Assembly (NCBI GenBank): GCA_937128505.1
Contig: CAKZMM010000095.1
Coordinates: 1 to 34,956 of the forward strand
Length of the DNA stretch: 34,956 bases
Reading direction: 5' to 3'
From: an uncultured Thermogutta sp.
GTDB lineage: Bacteria; Planctomycetota; Planctomycetia; Pirellulales; Thermoguttaceae
Part shown: one piece after another, positions 16,444 through 24,705 of the stretch
Layout of the letters: each line of letters opens with the position of its first letter
Position numbering within the stretch: the first letter of the stretch is position 1
Notes under the pieces: model-generated
Seen by the model: only the letters and a program-made list of their open reading frames with translations
What the model was told of the DNA's origin: nothing
Databases searched by the model: none
Position numbers and translations under genes: made by a program

Positions 16444-17637
16444 ATGACGTCGCTTAACACCGCGAGAAAAAACCTTACAGATCGTCCGACCAAATTCCCC
16501 TCCAAAAGCAGTTTTTTAGTATGCGTATCCGTGGTGCTCGCGACACTGTCGGTTAGCGTCATATCTATCCCATCGTGGAGCCACTTATTCCACAATATCT
16601 CCTTCGCACACGAAGGGGGTGTCGAGGGTAAATCCCAAGATTCTCTCCCCGAGGCAGGCAAGATCGAACTAAGATTCGAAAATCTCGTGGTCACGCCCCA
16701 ACATGGCCCAAATCTCGTGTTGTGGATCCGCAATGGCCTATCCCATTCGATTGTTGGAACGCTGCGCATTACCGTTCCGGCTGCTTGGCAGTTGGATAGG
16801 ACTCAGAGCGAGTTGGCCCTAGAACCCGGCACTATCCACCGAATGGCGTTTTTGATTCGCTCTGCTCAAGGAAGTGACCAAAACGCTTTTCCCGTTGAAG
16901 CCGAGATATCGGCCGGTGACCTAGCGGTAAGTCATCGGCAGGTTATTCAGACGGCAGCAGCGCCGAATTTTCGGGTCACGGTGGACGGTAATTTCGACGA
17001 ATGGGAGGCTGCCATTCCCGCGGGATGGGAGACAGCAGGCAAGCAAACCACCGTTTCCAGCGGATGGAACCGCCGTCAGTTTGCTTTGCTTGTCGCGGTG
17101 GAGGAATCCACACTCCTGCTTCTAGAGCCGGGTGAAAATAAGCCGCGCGATGCCGTTCAGGTGGCCATTAGTCCTCGGCACGCGCAGTTGCCGAAAACCG
17201 AAGTGGATCCTGTAGGTCGCTGGGAATGGCTTTTGGTCCCCATTTCTGAAAACGGTCCCGGCGTATGCTACCAGCTCGCCACGCCGGATACTCCCTTAAA
17301 AGAGTGCCGCAATCCGCGGCCTTTGGAGCAATTGCGCGTCCGCGAGGTTCCTTTGTGGACAAAAAGAGAGAGGAATACCACTTACTACGAATGGGCCATT
17401 CCTATGGATTGGCTCAGCGAAAAGATTCGTCCGGCTGAGGGTCGCGAATTCAACCTCTCCCTTTTGATTCACGATTCGGACGGCACGGGCTTGCGCGATT
17501 GGGGAGAAGCAGCAGGGCTTTGGCCTGGGCAGCGCTCGCACGCTGCATGGAGCCATTGGCCGGGGGCCGTGTGGCAGCTTCGGGTGCCGCCTTTTGATTG
17601 TCGCACACCGTGGGGTTTATGTTCATCCAAATATTAA
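16444..17637 (+). CDS. Membrane-anchored protein with CBM9-like domain
   Basis: The predicted 397-residue protein has a basic N-terminus and one hydrophobic segment (residues 23-43, SFLVCVSVVLATLSVSVIS), an uncleaved anchor or signal peptide. Residues about 70-165 look like a beta-sandwich. From about 173 a carbohydrate-binding CBM9/DOMON-like domain begins with NFRVTVDGNFDEWEAAIP. It continues with NRRQFALLVAVEE, YYEWAIPMDWLSE and FNLSLLIHDSDGTGLRDWGE, the usual order of conserved segments. The role is probably binding sugars or a ligand at the cell surface. The start is uncertain: ATG 16444 has no clear Shine-Dalgarno, and an in-frame GTG at 16372 would add 24 residues. No catalytic domain is present. 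Confidence 0.75.
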   Translation: MTSLNTARKNLTDRPTKFPSKSSFLVCVSVVLATLSVSVISIPSWSHLFHNISFAHEGGVEGKSQDSLPEAGKIELRFENLVVTPQHGPNLVLWIRNGLSHSIVGTLRITVPAAWQLDRTQSELALEPGTIHRMAFLIRSAQGSDQNAFPVEAEISAGDLAVSHRQVIQTAAAPNFRVTVDGNFDEWEAAIPAGWETAGKQTTVSSGWNRRQFALLVAVEESTLLLLEPGENKPRDAVQVAISPRHAQLPKTEVDPVGRWEWLLVPISENGPGVCYQLATPDTPLKECRNPRPLEQLRVREVPLWTKRERNTTYYEWAIPMDWLSEKIRPAEGREFNLSLLIHDSDGTGLRDWGEAAGLWPGQRSHAAWSHWPGAVWQLRVPPFDCRTPWGLCSSKY

Positions 17638-17941
17638 TCAGTTCAATAGGTTCATCCACGGGTTAATGTGTTCAAGATCGATGCCTTCAAAGGGAGGAGG
17701 AAACCGTTTGCCTCAGGGCCTATGAACCTCGAAGATGTCAGGCTCTTGCGATGACTTTAAAGAGTCCCGCTTCGGCGGCTGACGAGCGACGCTTACCGGA
17801 ATTTTTAGCCGGCGGCGACGGTAAAACAAACTTATGCGATTTGCGATCGATCGAAACACGTTAATGGACTAATCGTGGCATGACGGATTCATACTTTTCG
17901 GCAGGGAATTCAATTCAAACGAATTAGGGGAGACGCGTGTG
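17638..17941. other. Short intergenic region before the FIST gene
   Basis: About 300 bases with no gene or convincing terminator. A weak -35-like TTGCGA near 17850 has no good -10 partner. Confidence 0.35.
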
Positions 17942-19162
17942 ATGAGTAGACCGAAGCAAATCAGGATTTGGGTTTTTAGCCCGGAGCATCCTTCAGGCGA
18001 AAAATTCCCATCTGCCCCGTTCCATGTCACGTTCCGGAATCGCCGTTGTGTTTCCCCGCAGAGCGGACCGCAATCGGCCGAATTTAAAGCCGGGATCCAC
18101 TCGCGCTTTTTCGGCCTTGGTGCGATAGCTCTTCTTTCCATCTTGTGTGTTGCTGGGGGAATAAGCCTGCGATTAATCTCCCCTGCTTCTGCCGAGCAAA
18201 TCGATTCCGCAAGTGCTTCGGTAGCATTTCGGGCGGTGATGGTCGAAGATGAGCGGGGGGATCCCGCAGCGTGCGGCAAACAAGCTGCCGAGCTTCTCCG
18301 GCAGGCAATCGGAACCTTGCCGCTTAAGGCCGTGTTGATTTCGGAGTGCTTCGAGGATCAGGAGACAAAGGCCCAATTGCTGGCGGGGCTAAGCAGCGTA
18401 TTGCCGTCCGAAGTTCTTTTCGGAGGGGCCACGTATGGTTCATTCACCAACTCCGGTTGTAGCGATGTCGATTCAGTATGTCTCCTTGGTATTGCCGGGG
18501 ACAAAATCGAGGTGCGCCCAATTCTCGTCACCGAACTTGGAACCGCCGATTTGATTTTCGACGAAGCGCAAGGCCTGATTCGTACCCGATTGGTCGACGC
18601 AGGGCAAAAACTGGCTAAAGGCTTAAACCGGCAGTCCGATGACCGTCTGCTTATCCTTTTCGCCGATGCGCATTGGCCGAAAAATCAATTTCTTATCGAG
18701 GGGGTACATAAGGTCCTGGGGCAGGAGTTTCCCATTACCGGTGGCTGTGTGAACAAGAACGTTGGGCAAACTTTCGTGTATTACAAAGGGAAAATGTATC
18801 AAGATAGTGCTGTGGGCTTAATGCTGTCGGGCTCCATCCGAGTCAGCCTTGCTGGGAAGCACGCCAACGAAGCACCGCGGATTATTGCCACTGCGGAGGA
18901 AGCCGGGCGTCTTGCAGCGAAGAATGTTGAGGGAGTTCCCTGTGGTGTACTGGCATTTGGCTGCGCCGGTCGCCGGGGTAAGCTAGATCGTCTGGAAGAT
19001 GAGTTAGAAGCCCTTCAAAAGGGGATGCAAGTTCAAGCCCCCATCTTCGGCTGCTATTGTGCGGGAGAATTCGGACCGGTTGATGACCCGGCAGTATCGA
19101 GCGCGGCGCTGTGTGGCGGCTCAGGATGGCACCTGATGATCACATTAATTACCACCGAATGA
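17942..19162 (+). CDS. Membrane-anchored FIST-domain protein
   Basis: The protein is about 406 residues. Residues 56-79 form a hydrophobic segment (FFGLGAIALLSILCVAGGISL) ending in SPASAEQ, a plausible signal-peptidase site, so the remainder is probably outside the cytoplasm. From about residue 95 it matches FIST N and C domains, which bind small ligands such as amino acids. It has a CGKQAAELLRQAI helix, LLILFADAHWPKNQFLIEGV, ITGGCVNKNVGQTFVYYKG and the terminal PIFGCYCAGEFGP signature. No kinase, GGDEF or methyl-accepting domain is attached. The 55-residue pre-membrane extension is unusually long and may be partly untranslated if a later start is used. GTG 17939 and ATG 17942 are adjacent possible starts after a GGGGAG motif. 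Confidence 0.82.
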   Translation: MSRPKQIRIWVFSPEHPSGEKFPSAPFHVTFRNRRCVSPQSGPQSAEFKAGIHSRFFGLGAIALLSILCVAGGISLRLISPASAEQIDSASASVAFRAVMVEDERGDPAACGKQAAELLRQAIGTLPLKAVLISECFEDQETKAQLLAGLSSVLPSEVLFGGATYGSFTNSGCSDVDSVCLLGIAGDKIEVRPILVTELGTADLIFDEAQGLIRTRLVDAGQKLAKGLNRQSDDRLLILFADAHWPKNQFLIEGVHKVLGQEFPITGGCVNKNVGQTFVYYKGKMYQDSAVGLMLSGSIRVSLAGKHANEAPRIIATAEEAGRLAAKNVEGVPCGVLAFGCAGRRGKLDRLEDELEALQKGMQVQAPIFGCYCAGEFGPVDDPAVSSAALCGGSGWHLMITLITTE

Positions 19163-19538
19163 GTTGATCCGCAGGTTTACGATCTTACGTACGGTAGAAA
19201 ACTTACTTGACGTCAAAACGAACCACGCTCCAAATGACGTCTCCTGTCGGAGCATTGATGAGAAAGAAAGGCCTTCCCCAATGATTGCATGATTCGATCG
19301 CAAATGGCCTTACGAGTTGTATCGCGTAGTCATCAAGCTTAATTATGGAAACTCTCCCGAGGCTTTCAAACTATAACCCCCGCCGGATGGTCTGCCTGTA
19401 TCCGCCCTGACATGAAGGCAGCTTGCTTCCGATACGAGATGTGTTGAGGAGGTCGCCCTGCGGACAAATTTCCGCGGCTTAGGATCTCCGATATTTTCGT
19501 TGAATTTCCCGTCCTACAATTTTTTAGGAGGATTGTGT
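19163..19538. other. Intergenic region upstream of oxidoreductase 4
   Basis: This 376-bp region contains two TGACGTC words (near 19210 and 19237) and no gene. A strong ribosome-binding site (AGGAGG, 19526-19531) ends it. Confidence 0.4.
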
Positions 19539-20870
19539 ATGCCCCAGAAGACTTCACGGCGACAATTTCTCGAATTAGCGGCGGCAGGAGTGGCGGTGGC
19601 TCAGACTTATGCAGCAGGAGCAAAAGCCCATCCGGGTCCCCATGATACGATCAATATGGGACTGATCGGTTGTGGCGGCCAAGGACGCGCGGTCATGGAG
19701 GCCCATCGCCGCTGCGTCGGAGTGCGGTTCCTTGCCGTTAGTGATGTCAACAGCAAACGCCGCGCGGCGGCGCAGGAGCAAGCCGGCGGAAGCTCCGTCC
19801 TCGCATTTCACGATTATCGCGAATTGCTCGACCAGAAGGATATCCACGCGGTCGTCGTGGCCACCAACGGTCATTGGCATGTTCTGCCGACCATTCACGC
19901 TTGCCAAGCGGGGAAGGATGTTTACCTGGAAAAGCCGGTAGGTACTTCCATCGGCGAAGGTCGTGCGGCGGTAGAAGCTGCGAAGAAATATGACCGTGTG
20001 GTACAGATCGGCACGCAACAACATAGCTGGCCGCACTATCAGCGAGCAGTGGAGGCTATTCAGGCCGGGAAGCTTGGTGAAATTTCGGAGGTCAAAGTCT
20101 GGGACTTTGACTATTTATATCCGGGGATGGGAAACCCGCCGGATAGCGATCCACCGCCCGAGTTAGACTGGGATTTTTGGTTAGGCCCGTCGCCCAAGGT
20201 CCCTTATAATCCCAACCGCTACTCCTATCATTATTGGTTCCGAGATTACGGGGGTGCTTGGCAGGTCGATTGGGCGGTGCATCACTACGAAATCGTGCAT
20301 TGGGCTTTGGGAGTCAATGCCCCGGTTGCCGCCGCGGCGATGGGCGGCTTTATGTGCTTTGAACCGACCAATATCGAGTGGCCCGATACCTTCGTCGGGA
20401 TACTCGAGTATCCCCCGGGACCTGTAGCCAAAAAGGGCTTCATTCTTCAATACACGTTCCGCGGAGGTTGCCGACGAGAACAGCGATCTCATGCGAAGTG
20501 CTTTTTCGGAACCGAAGGCTCGATGATCCTAGACCGCAGCGGCTACACCATTCACGCGGAAGCGCGCGGCGGTCGAAAACTGGGCGAAGAAATCGAGACG
20601 GTCCCGAACGCCTTTCGCGAAAACGTCCACCTCGAAAGCCTCCAAGCTCATGCCGAGGTTTTCTTAGATTGCGTGCGGAACCGGAAAAAGCCCCCAGCGG
20701 ATATCGAAGTGGGACACTACGCCACCAACCCCGGACACTTGATGAATATTTCGTGGCTTGTGGGGCGAAAGATTCGTTGGGACGCAGAACGCGAAGAGAT
20801 CCTCGATGACCCCGAGGCCAATGCCCTTGTTACCAAGAAATATCGGCCGCCGTGGAAACTTGAAATTTGA
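19539..20870 (+). CDS. Tat-exported Gfo/Idh/MocA family oxidoreductase (4)
   Basis: The 443-residue protein has a classic Tat signal (SRRQFLELAAAGVAVAQTYA, 6-25). The Rossmann motif is GLIGCGGQGRAV and the EKP motif carries Lys132. VQIGTQQHS is followed by the substrate-binding domain (WFRDYGGAWQVDWAVHHYEIVHWALG). The end (EVGHYATNPGHLMNISWLVGRKIRWD) closely resembles copy 2. ATG 19539 is chosen over the in-frame ATG 19500 because AGGAGG lies 7 bases upstream and the shorter form places the Tat motif right at the N-terminus. It is monocistronic, and an exported sugar or polyol-type substrate is likely. Confidence 0.93.
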   Translation: MPQKTSRRQFLELAAAGVAVAQTYAAGAKAHPGPHDTINMGLIGCGGQGRAVMEAHRRCVGVRFLAVSDVNSKRRAAAQEQAGGSSVLAFHDYRELLDQKDIHAVVVATNGHWHVLPTIHACQAGKDVYLEKPVGTSIGEGRAAVEAAKKYDRVVQIGTQQHSWPHYQRAVEAIQAGKLGEISEVKVWDFDYLYPGMGNPPDSDPPPELDWDFWLGPSPKVPYNPNRYSYHYWFRDYGGAWQVDWAVHHYEIVHWALGVNAPVAAAAMGGFMCFEPTNIEWPDTFVGILEYPPGPVAKKGFILQYTFRGGCRREQRSHAKCFFGTEGSMILDRSGYTIHAEARGGRKLGEEIETVPNAFRENVHLESLQAHAEVFLDCVRNRKKPPADIEVGHYATNPGHLMNISWLVGRKIRWDAEREEILDDPEANALVTKKYRPPWKLEI

Positions 20871-21320
20871 CGAATCTTGGGGAAGCGGGCGTGCGTGAAT
20901 CGGGTACCGGCTTCATGCGTGCAGCTCCCGATGAGTCGTAGTTGATTGAATCTGCGCGGGTCAAAACGGAGCAAATCTTCGGTGGCGGTAGCGGTCCATC
21001 GGTCGGCCTACATCGACTTCGTTTTGTACCGGATTCCCGAACTTGCTCCCACGGAGGTTTGTCCTTCACGGATGGTAAGATATCAATTGGCGGGGGTGCC
21101 CGCCGAAAAAGCGGGTTTACTCGCGAAATTGAGGTTCGCCGAAGTCTGAAGCTTGACCTCAATACTCCCTTCTAGCGATGAGGTCTGCTACGATTCCAAG
21201 TTCCCCTTAAAAAGCGACTCGCTCGGGCAACAAGAATTCATTTCCCCGCGGCGGGGACAGGATTCTCTTTGCGGCTCGACAATCTCGCTCATTCGTGGCT
21301 ACTTCCTAGCCCAAATTAAA

Positions 21321-21375
21321 ACCGCGAGGAACTCACCCCGTAGCTCCTATGGGATATCCGGGGGTTCCTCGCGGT
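21321..21375 (-). other. Long stem-loop, possible terminator or structured RNA
   Basis: ACCGCGAGGAAC (21321-21332) and GTTCCTCGCGGT (21364-21375) are perfect complements. Inside, CCCCG (21336-21340) pairs with CGGGG (21359-21363) after a 3-base bulge, giving a 17-bp stem. On the minus strand it is followed by TTTAATTTG, so it could terminate transcription from the 23528-21759 gene, although it lies 380 bp past that stop. Confidence 0.5.
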
Positions 21376-21605
21376 ACTTTTCTGCGAGTTTGCTCTCCTA
21401 TTGCGGACGTCTTGATCCGCTCTCCGTAGAACGCCTTTTACTCAAGGATTCAGCTTCGCCCGATAATAGGAATTGCGTTTTTGCCCGAGAGGTGTCCTGC
21501 TCAAAGTTCCAATCCCAAACTGATGTGGGGACTACGGACCTTCTCAGAAGATCACAACACCGGGAATTCCGTAAGCCCTTCGACGATCCTCAAGCCGATA
21601 ATTTG

Positions 21606-21635
21606 CACGTATCGGGATTTCACGTATCGGGATTT
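21606..21635. repeat. Perfect 15-bp tandem duplication
   Basis: CACGTATCGGGATTT occurs at 21606-21620 and again immediately at 21621-21635. Confidence 0.85.
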
Positions 21636-21669
21636 GTCGCACGGCATTATAGAGCCGATTGGTTCGGCC

Positions 21670-21729
21670 GATCAACTCGGCCAAGCGCCCGAACATGTCA
21701 CCGGGGTTGATCATCCCGCCGAGTTGATC
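21670..21729. repeat. Perfect 12-bp inverted repeat beyond a stop codon
   Basis: GATCAACTCGGC (21670-21681) and GCCGAGTTGATC (21718-21729) are exact complements with a 36-base loop. The repeat begins 30 bases after the minus-strand gene ends at 21759. No U-run follows, so it may be a processing or stability hairpin rather than an intrinsic terminator. Confidence 0.6.
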
Positions 21730-21758
21730 ACGTCCTTTCAGCAGTACCCAGAGGCGAT

Positions 21759-23528
21759 CTAGAAGAAGGGACTTCGTCGCCCTTGACCACCAAATCCGGG
21801 AAATCCCGTGCCGCCCCCTTCCAATTCTGTGGCGGCTTTGACGCCAGCCTGTATGACACCTTCTTCGAGTTGTAGCCGCAACTGGAGACCGTTGGAAATT
21901 GGCGTGAGCGAGAACGTTACATCGGTCTTTTCGGCGACCGATTCCATCAATGCCGCCAGTTTCTGCGCGTTTTCACGCTCTTCTTCATCTTCGGTGAATC
22001 TCGCACTAAGGGCGGTCACTCCAGCCAGGTTCATGCGAGCGGCGAGGGCCATCGGTTTTGCCGCAGAGGAGCCAGCCGCGGTGCCGACTACGTCCCTCAC
22101 TGAAGACAGTGCGTCCCGGCCTAAGCCTAAGTAAACCACATCCTCTCCCACTCCGAGGGCAATTTGCATCTCTTCACCCATCAGTTCCACCAGCTGTTCT
22201 CGATTGTCCGCATCCGGCGGAATCGGCACTTTCGCGGTGTGAAAGTTGATCCCTGCCACCGTAGCAACGTCTAGCTGAATGAGACCCGCAACCTGGGGAG
22301 CTTCGCTTCGGAATACGGCAACAAGCTCCCGAACCACATCTTCGAATTTTTTGGCCTCGGCCAGGGTCAAGCCGTATACTATGACGGTATTCTGGGGTGC
22401 GAAGTCCGCCAACATCCCCCCCTCGAACTTACCCCCCGCGACTGTGCTCTGGAGCACATCAAAAAGCGAATTAGCGATATTCTTTGCCAGTTCCTCTTCC
22501 GCAGGCGAGCGCTGCTCCTTCTCGATTTGGTCAATGGCTCGGCTGCGGAGGGTGTCGACCCCTTGAGCCAACTCACCGCCTAGCTCCCGCCCGACGTCGA
22601 AGGCCCAACTTGCTGCCATCGTGGAATCTGCGTCGATTAGCCCGACAAACCTTCCGGTGACTTTCCGCATTTGATTCAGCGCTCGCGCAGCAGCTGTGCC
22701 GGGACGCACGTGGGCCGCCAGATCCAGGTTCAGCGCACCCGCATCAACGTCTACGTCGAGACCAAGTACGACCGTCTCCAACGAGCGAAGGGTATTTCGG
22801 ACCAACCGGAGGCCTTGCCTCTGCGCCAACATGCGGACAGCATATTCCTCATCGCTTTCATCCCAGCGACGAGCCGATTGTTCCCTAGCTTGGTTTTCCA
22901 AAGCCTCCAGAGCAAGCGTCACCAGTTCTGACGGAAAAGCGCCCACGTTCACCTGAAACGAGCAAAGATAAGTGGATCCCGGGCCGGCTAGCAAACTACC
23001 GGGATCGGCCGGAGCCAAGGCGAGCAATTCCTTTTCGTTTGACAGTACGGCCCATTTCCCCTGCTGCTTGATGTATCCTGGGGGCTGACCGGGCTGTCCG
23101 ATCTTAAAAACTCCGCCCCCCTGGTCCTCCGGCATTCCCACGAAAGCGGTGACCGAGTCGAGAAACATCTTCAAATTGGTTACGGGAAGAACGACCATCA
23201 CGGAGCCGGCCTCTGCTCCTTCGGCCCCCTCCGCGAGTTTTTCGGGATCCAATTGCACGGCCACGCCCCAACGCCGATCCCTGTCCAACCCTTGCAGCCC
23301 CCGCCCTTGCGTTGCGAAAATGATCACCCCCTCGATTCCTCCAGCAAGTTGTGGGTTCTCGACAAGATTACCAACATACTGGAGTGTAGACATCAGTTGG
23401 TTGTACCCGGCTACAGATACGACCAAATGCGGCGTAAACTCAGCCTTTTGCTGGGCGAATGCCCAAGGACACACGACGGCGACAACTAAAAAAAACACCG
23501 CAGCGACTCGAGAGCTCTTGTACCTCAT
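21759..23528 (-). CDS. Large secreted protein of unknown function
   Basis: I do not recognise a characterised function for this 589-residue protein. Residues 1-25 are a clear signal peptide (VAAVFFLVVAVVCPWAFA, cleavage before Gln26), so it is exported. The mature part is acidic and alpha/beta in appearance. It has repeated modules of the kind seen in large planctomycete secreted proteins: VVSVAGYNQLMSTLQYVGNL near the start, GSVMVVLPVTNLKMFLDSV around 110-125, and ARMNLAGVTALSARF towards the end. A charged stretch near residues 215-235 and a Gly-rich tail (GGGTGFPGFGGQGRR) are notable. The start at 23528 has an AGGAGG Shine-Dalgarno (complement of 23536-23541). No catalytic motif is visible; a structural or envelope role is possible but unproven. 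Confidence 0.85.
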   Translation of the reverse strand: MRYKSSRVAAVFFLVVAVVCPWAFAQQKAEFTPHLVVSVAGYNQLMSTLQYVGNLVENPQLAGGIEGVIIFATQGRGLQGLDRDRRWGVAVQLDPEKLAEGAEGAEAGSVMVVLPVTNLKMFLDSVTAFVGMPEDQGGGVFKIGQPGQPPGYIKQQGKWAVLSNEKELLALAPADPGSLLAGPGSTYLCSFQVNVGAFPSELVTLALEALENQAREQSARRWDESDEEYAVRMLAQRQGLRLVRNTLRSLETVVLGLDVDVDAGALNLDLAAHVRPGTAAARALNQMRKVTGRFVGLIDADSTMAASWAFDVGRELGGELAQGVDTLRSRAIDQIEKEQRSPAEEELAKNIANSLFDVLQSTVAGGKFEGGMLADFAPQNTVIVYGLTLAEAKKFEDVVRELVAVFRSEAPQVAGLIQLDVATVAGINFHTAKVPIPPDADNREQLVELMGEEMQIALGVGEDVVYLGLGRDALSSVRDVVGTAAGSSAAKPMALAARMNLAGVTALSARFTEDEEERENAQKLAALMESVAEKTDVTFSLTPISNGLQLRLQLEEGVIQAGVKAATELEGGGTGFPGFGGQGRRSPFF

Positions 23529-24705
23529 TCGAATACCTCCTCAAAAAGACGAAGCAACCCTGTGTCCACCTGACTACCCGGCTCAGAGCACAAGTTCTTC
23601 CGCGGAGTGTTGGCCGGCCAGCTGCCCGTCTTGCTCCCGCCCTTAAGCAGACAGCCATTTGGCTCAGAGCACCGGCGTACAGCGGGCGGGTTCTTCGCGG
23701 AATCAAGATGCCCAAAACGCGGTAGTTGCCCAGAAATCTGGTGGGTTAATGATACCCGAAAGACAACCAATCACAACCCCCGCAAGGTGTTGAAGCTCGT
23801 CTCTTGCATATTTTCTTCAGACAATCTACCCGTCACTCCGGCAACGGCCTCCCAGAGTTCACCTGCTTCGTAACGAGTAATTCGCAACGAAGGCGAATTT
23901 ATTTGAAAGTGGGCTAAGCTTTTGCACCGGCGATTCACTTGCTAGCGACCAAAAAAGCAATTCCCGCCATAAAAAAAGGGCTATAGCTTACCACGGTAGT
24001 CGTGAGCCGAAAAATTCGGGAAGACTTCCGGGATTTATGCGACCCATGGGATGATGGTCCGGTGGTCCCGCACTTTAAGCGTACCCATGGTGATGACGAG
24101 CGGCCTCAGAATCGCGATTTACACGGTCCTCCACCTCGCGAAGTTCAAGCCTCGGATGGTTGACACTAATTGGATTTCGGGCTGCCGGTACGCTTATGCC
24201 CTCTCCAATGATCAGAATGGATGGCCGGAAAAAGACGGGGATTGCTTGCTAAATTGATGATCAATGATTGCAACCGGGGTATGTGGGTAAAGAAGGATGT
24301 GGATACAAAGACAAAGAAGCAATTGGTTTCAAAAAAAATACAGGATCAAAAACAGAAACCTTGGAACCAAATAGCCCGCTAATTTAACAAAGAACTCTGA
24401 TACTACTTACTTCGTGTAAACCCCGCCCCCTTCATTTCAAACCCCAAGACAATCAGTGCATAATGCCAAAGCCGAATGCCACGCGCTACGGAGCGACCAT
24501 GTCGCATATTGGTCGCATATTATTTTGGACGAGTGCGATTACGGCGGTGTGATCTTCGGATACCGAGTATCACATGTCAGCTCCGAAGATCAAAAGATCA
24601 CCCCCCACGGCACCCGTCCGCGATCAACCGCCTTTGGATCAAGAAATTCATACCGCAGAGGCGATCACCGCCGAGCTTTAACACCATTCTCAATTAACCG
24701 GCCGT
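23529..24705. other. Intergenic region (about 1.2 kb)
   Basis: No supported gene. GGCTCAGAGCAC occurs twice (23580-23591 and 23661-23672), each followed by a related GTTCTTC(C)GCGGA word, suggesting an old local duplication. The stretch 24290-24420 is AT-rich. A perfect inverted repeat lies at 24550-24592. Confidence 0.45.
24550..24592. repeat. Perfect 11-bp inverted repeat
   Basis: TGATCTTCGGA (24550-24560) and TCCGAAGATCA (24582-24592) are exact complements around 21 bases. It lies about 115 bp past the end of glyS on the minus strand. No U-run follows on either side, so it may be an operator or a non-intrinsic terminator. Confidence 0.55.

Larger units (their letters stand above)
20871..21758. 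other. Intergenic region with hairpins and repeats
   Basis: This 0.9-kb region lies between convergent genes. It holds a long imperfect hairpin (21321-21375), a 15-bp tandem duplication (21606-21635) and a 12-bp inverted repeat (21670-21729). Open frames here lack ribosome-binding sites and protein-like composition. Confidence 0.5.

Noticed and set aside
21153-21710. Plus-strand 185-residue open frame between convergent genes
   Set aside because: Starts without a ribosome-binding site, spans the strong hairpin and the tandem duplication, and its composition (Arg/Ser-rich, no motif) suggests chance.
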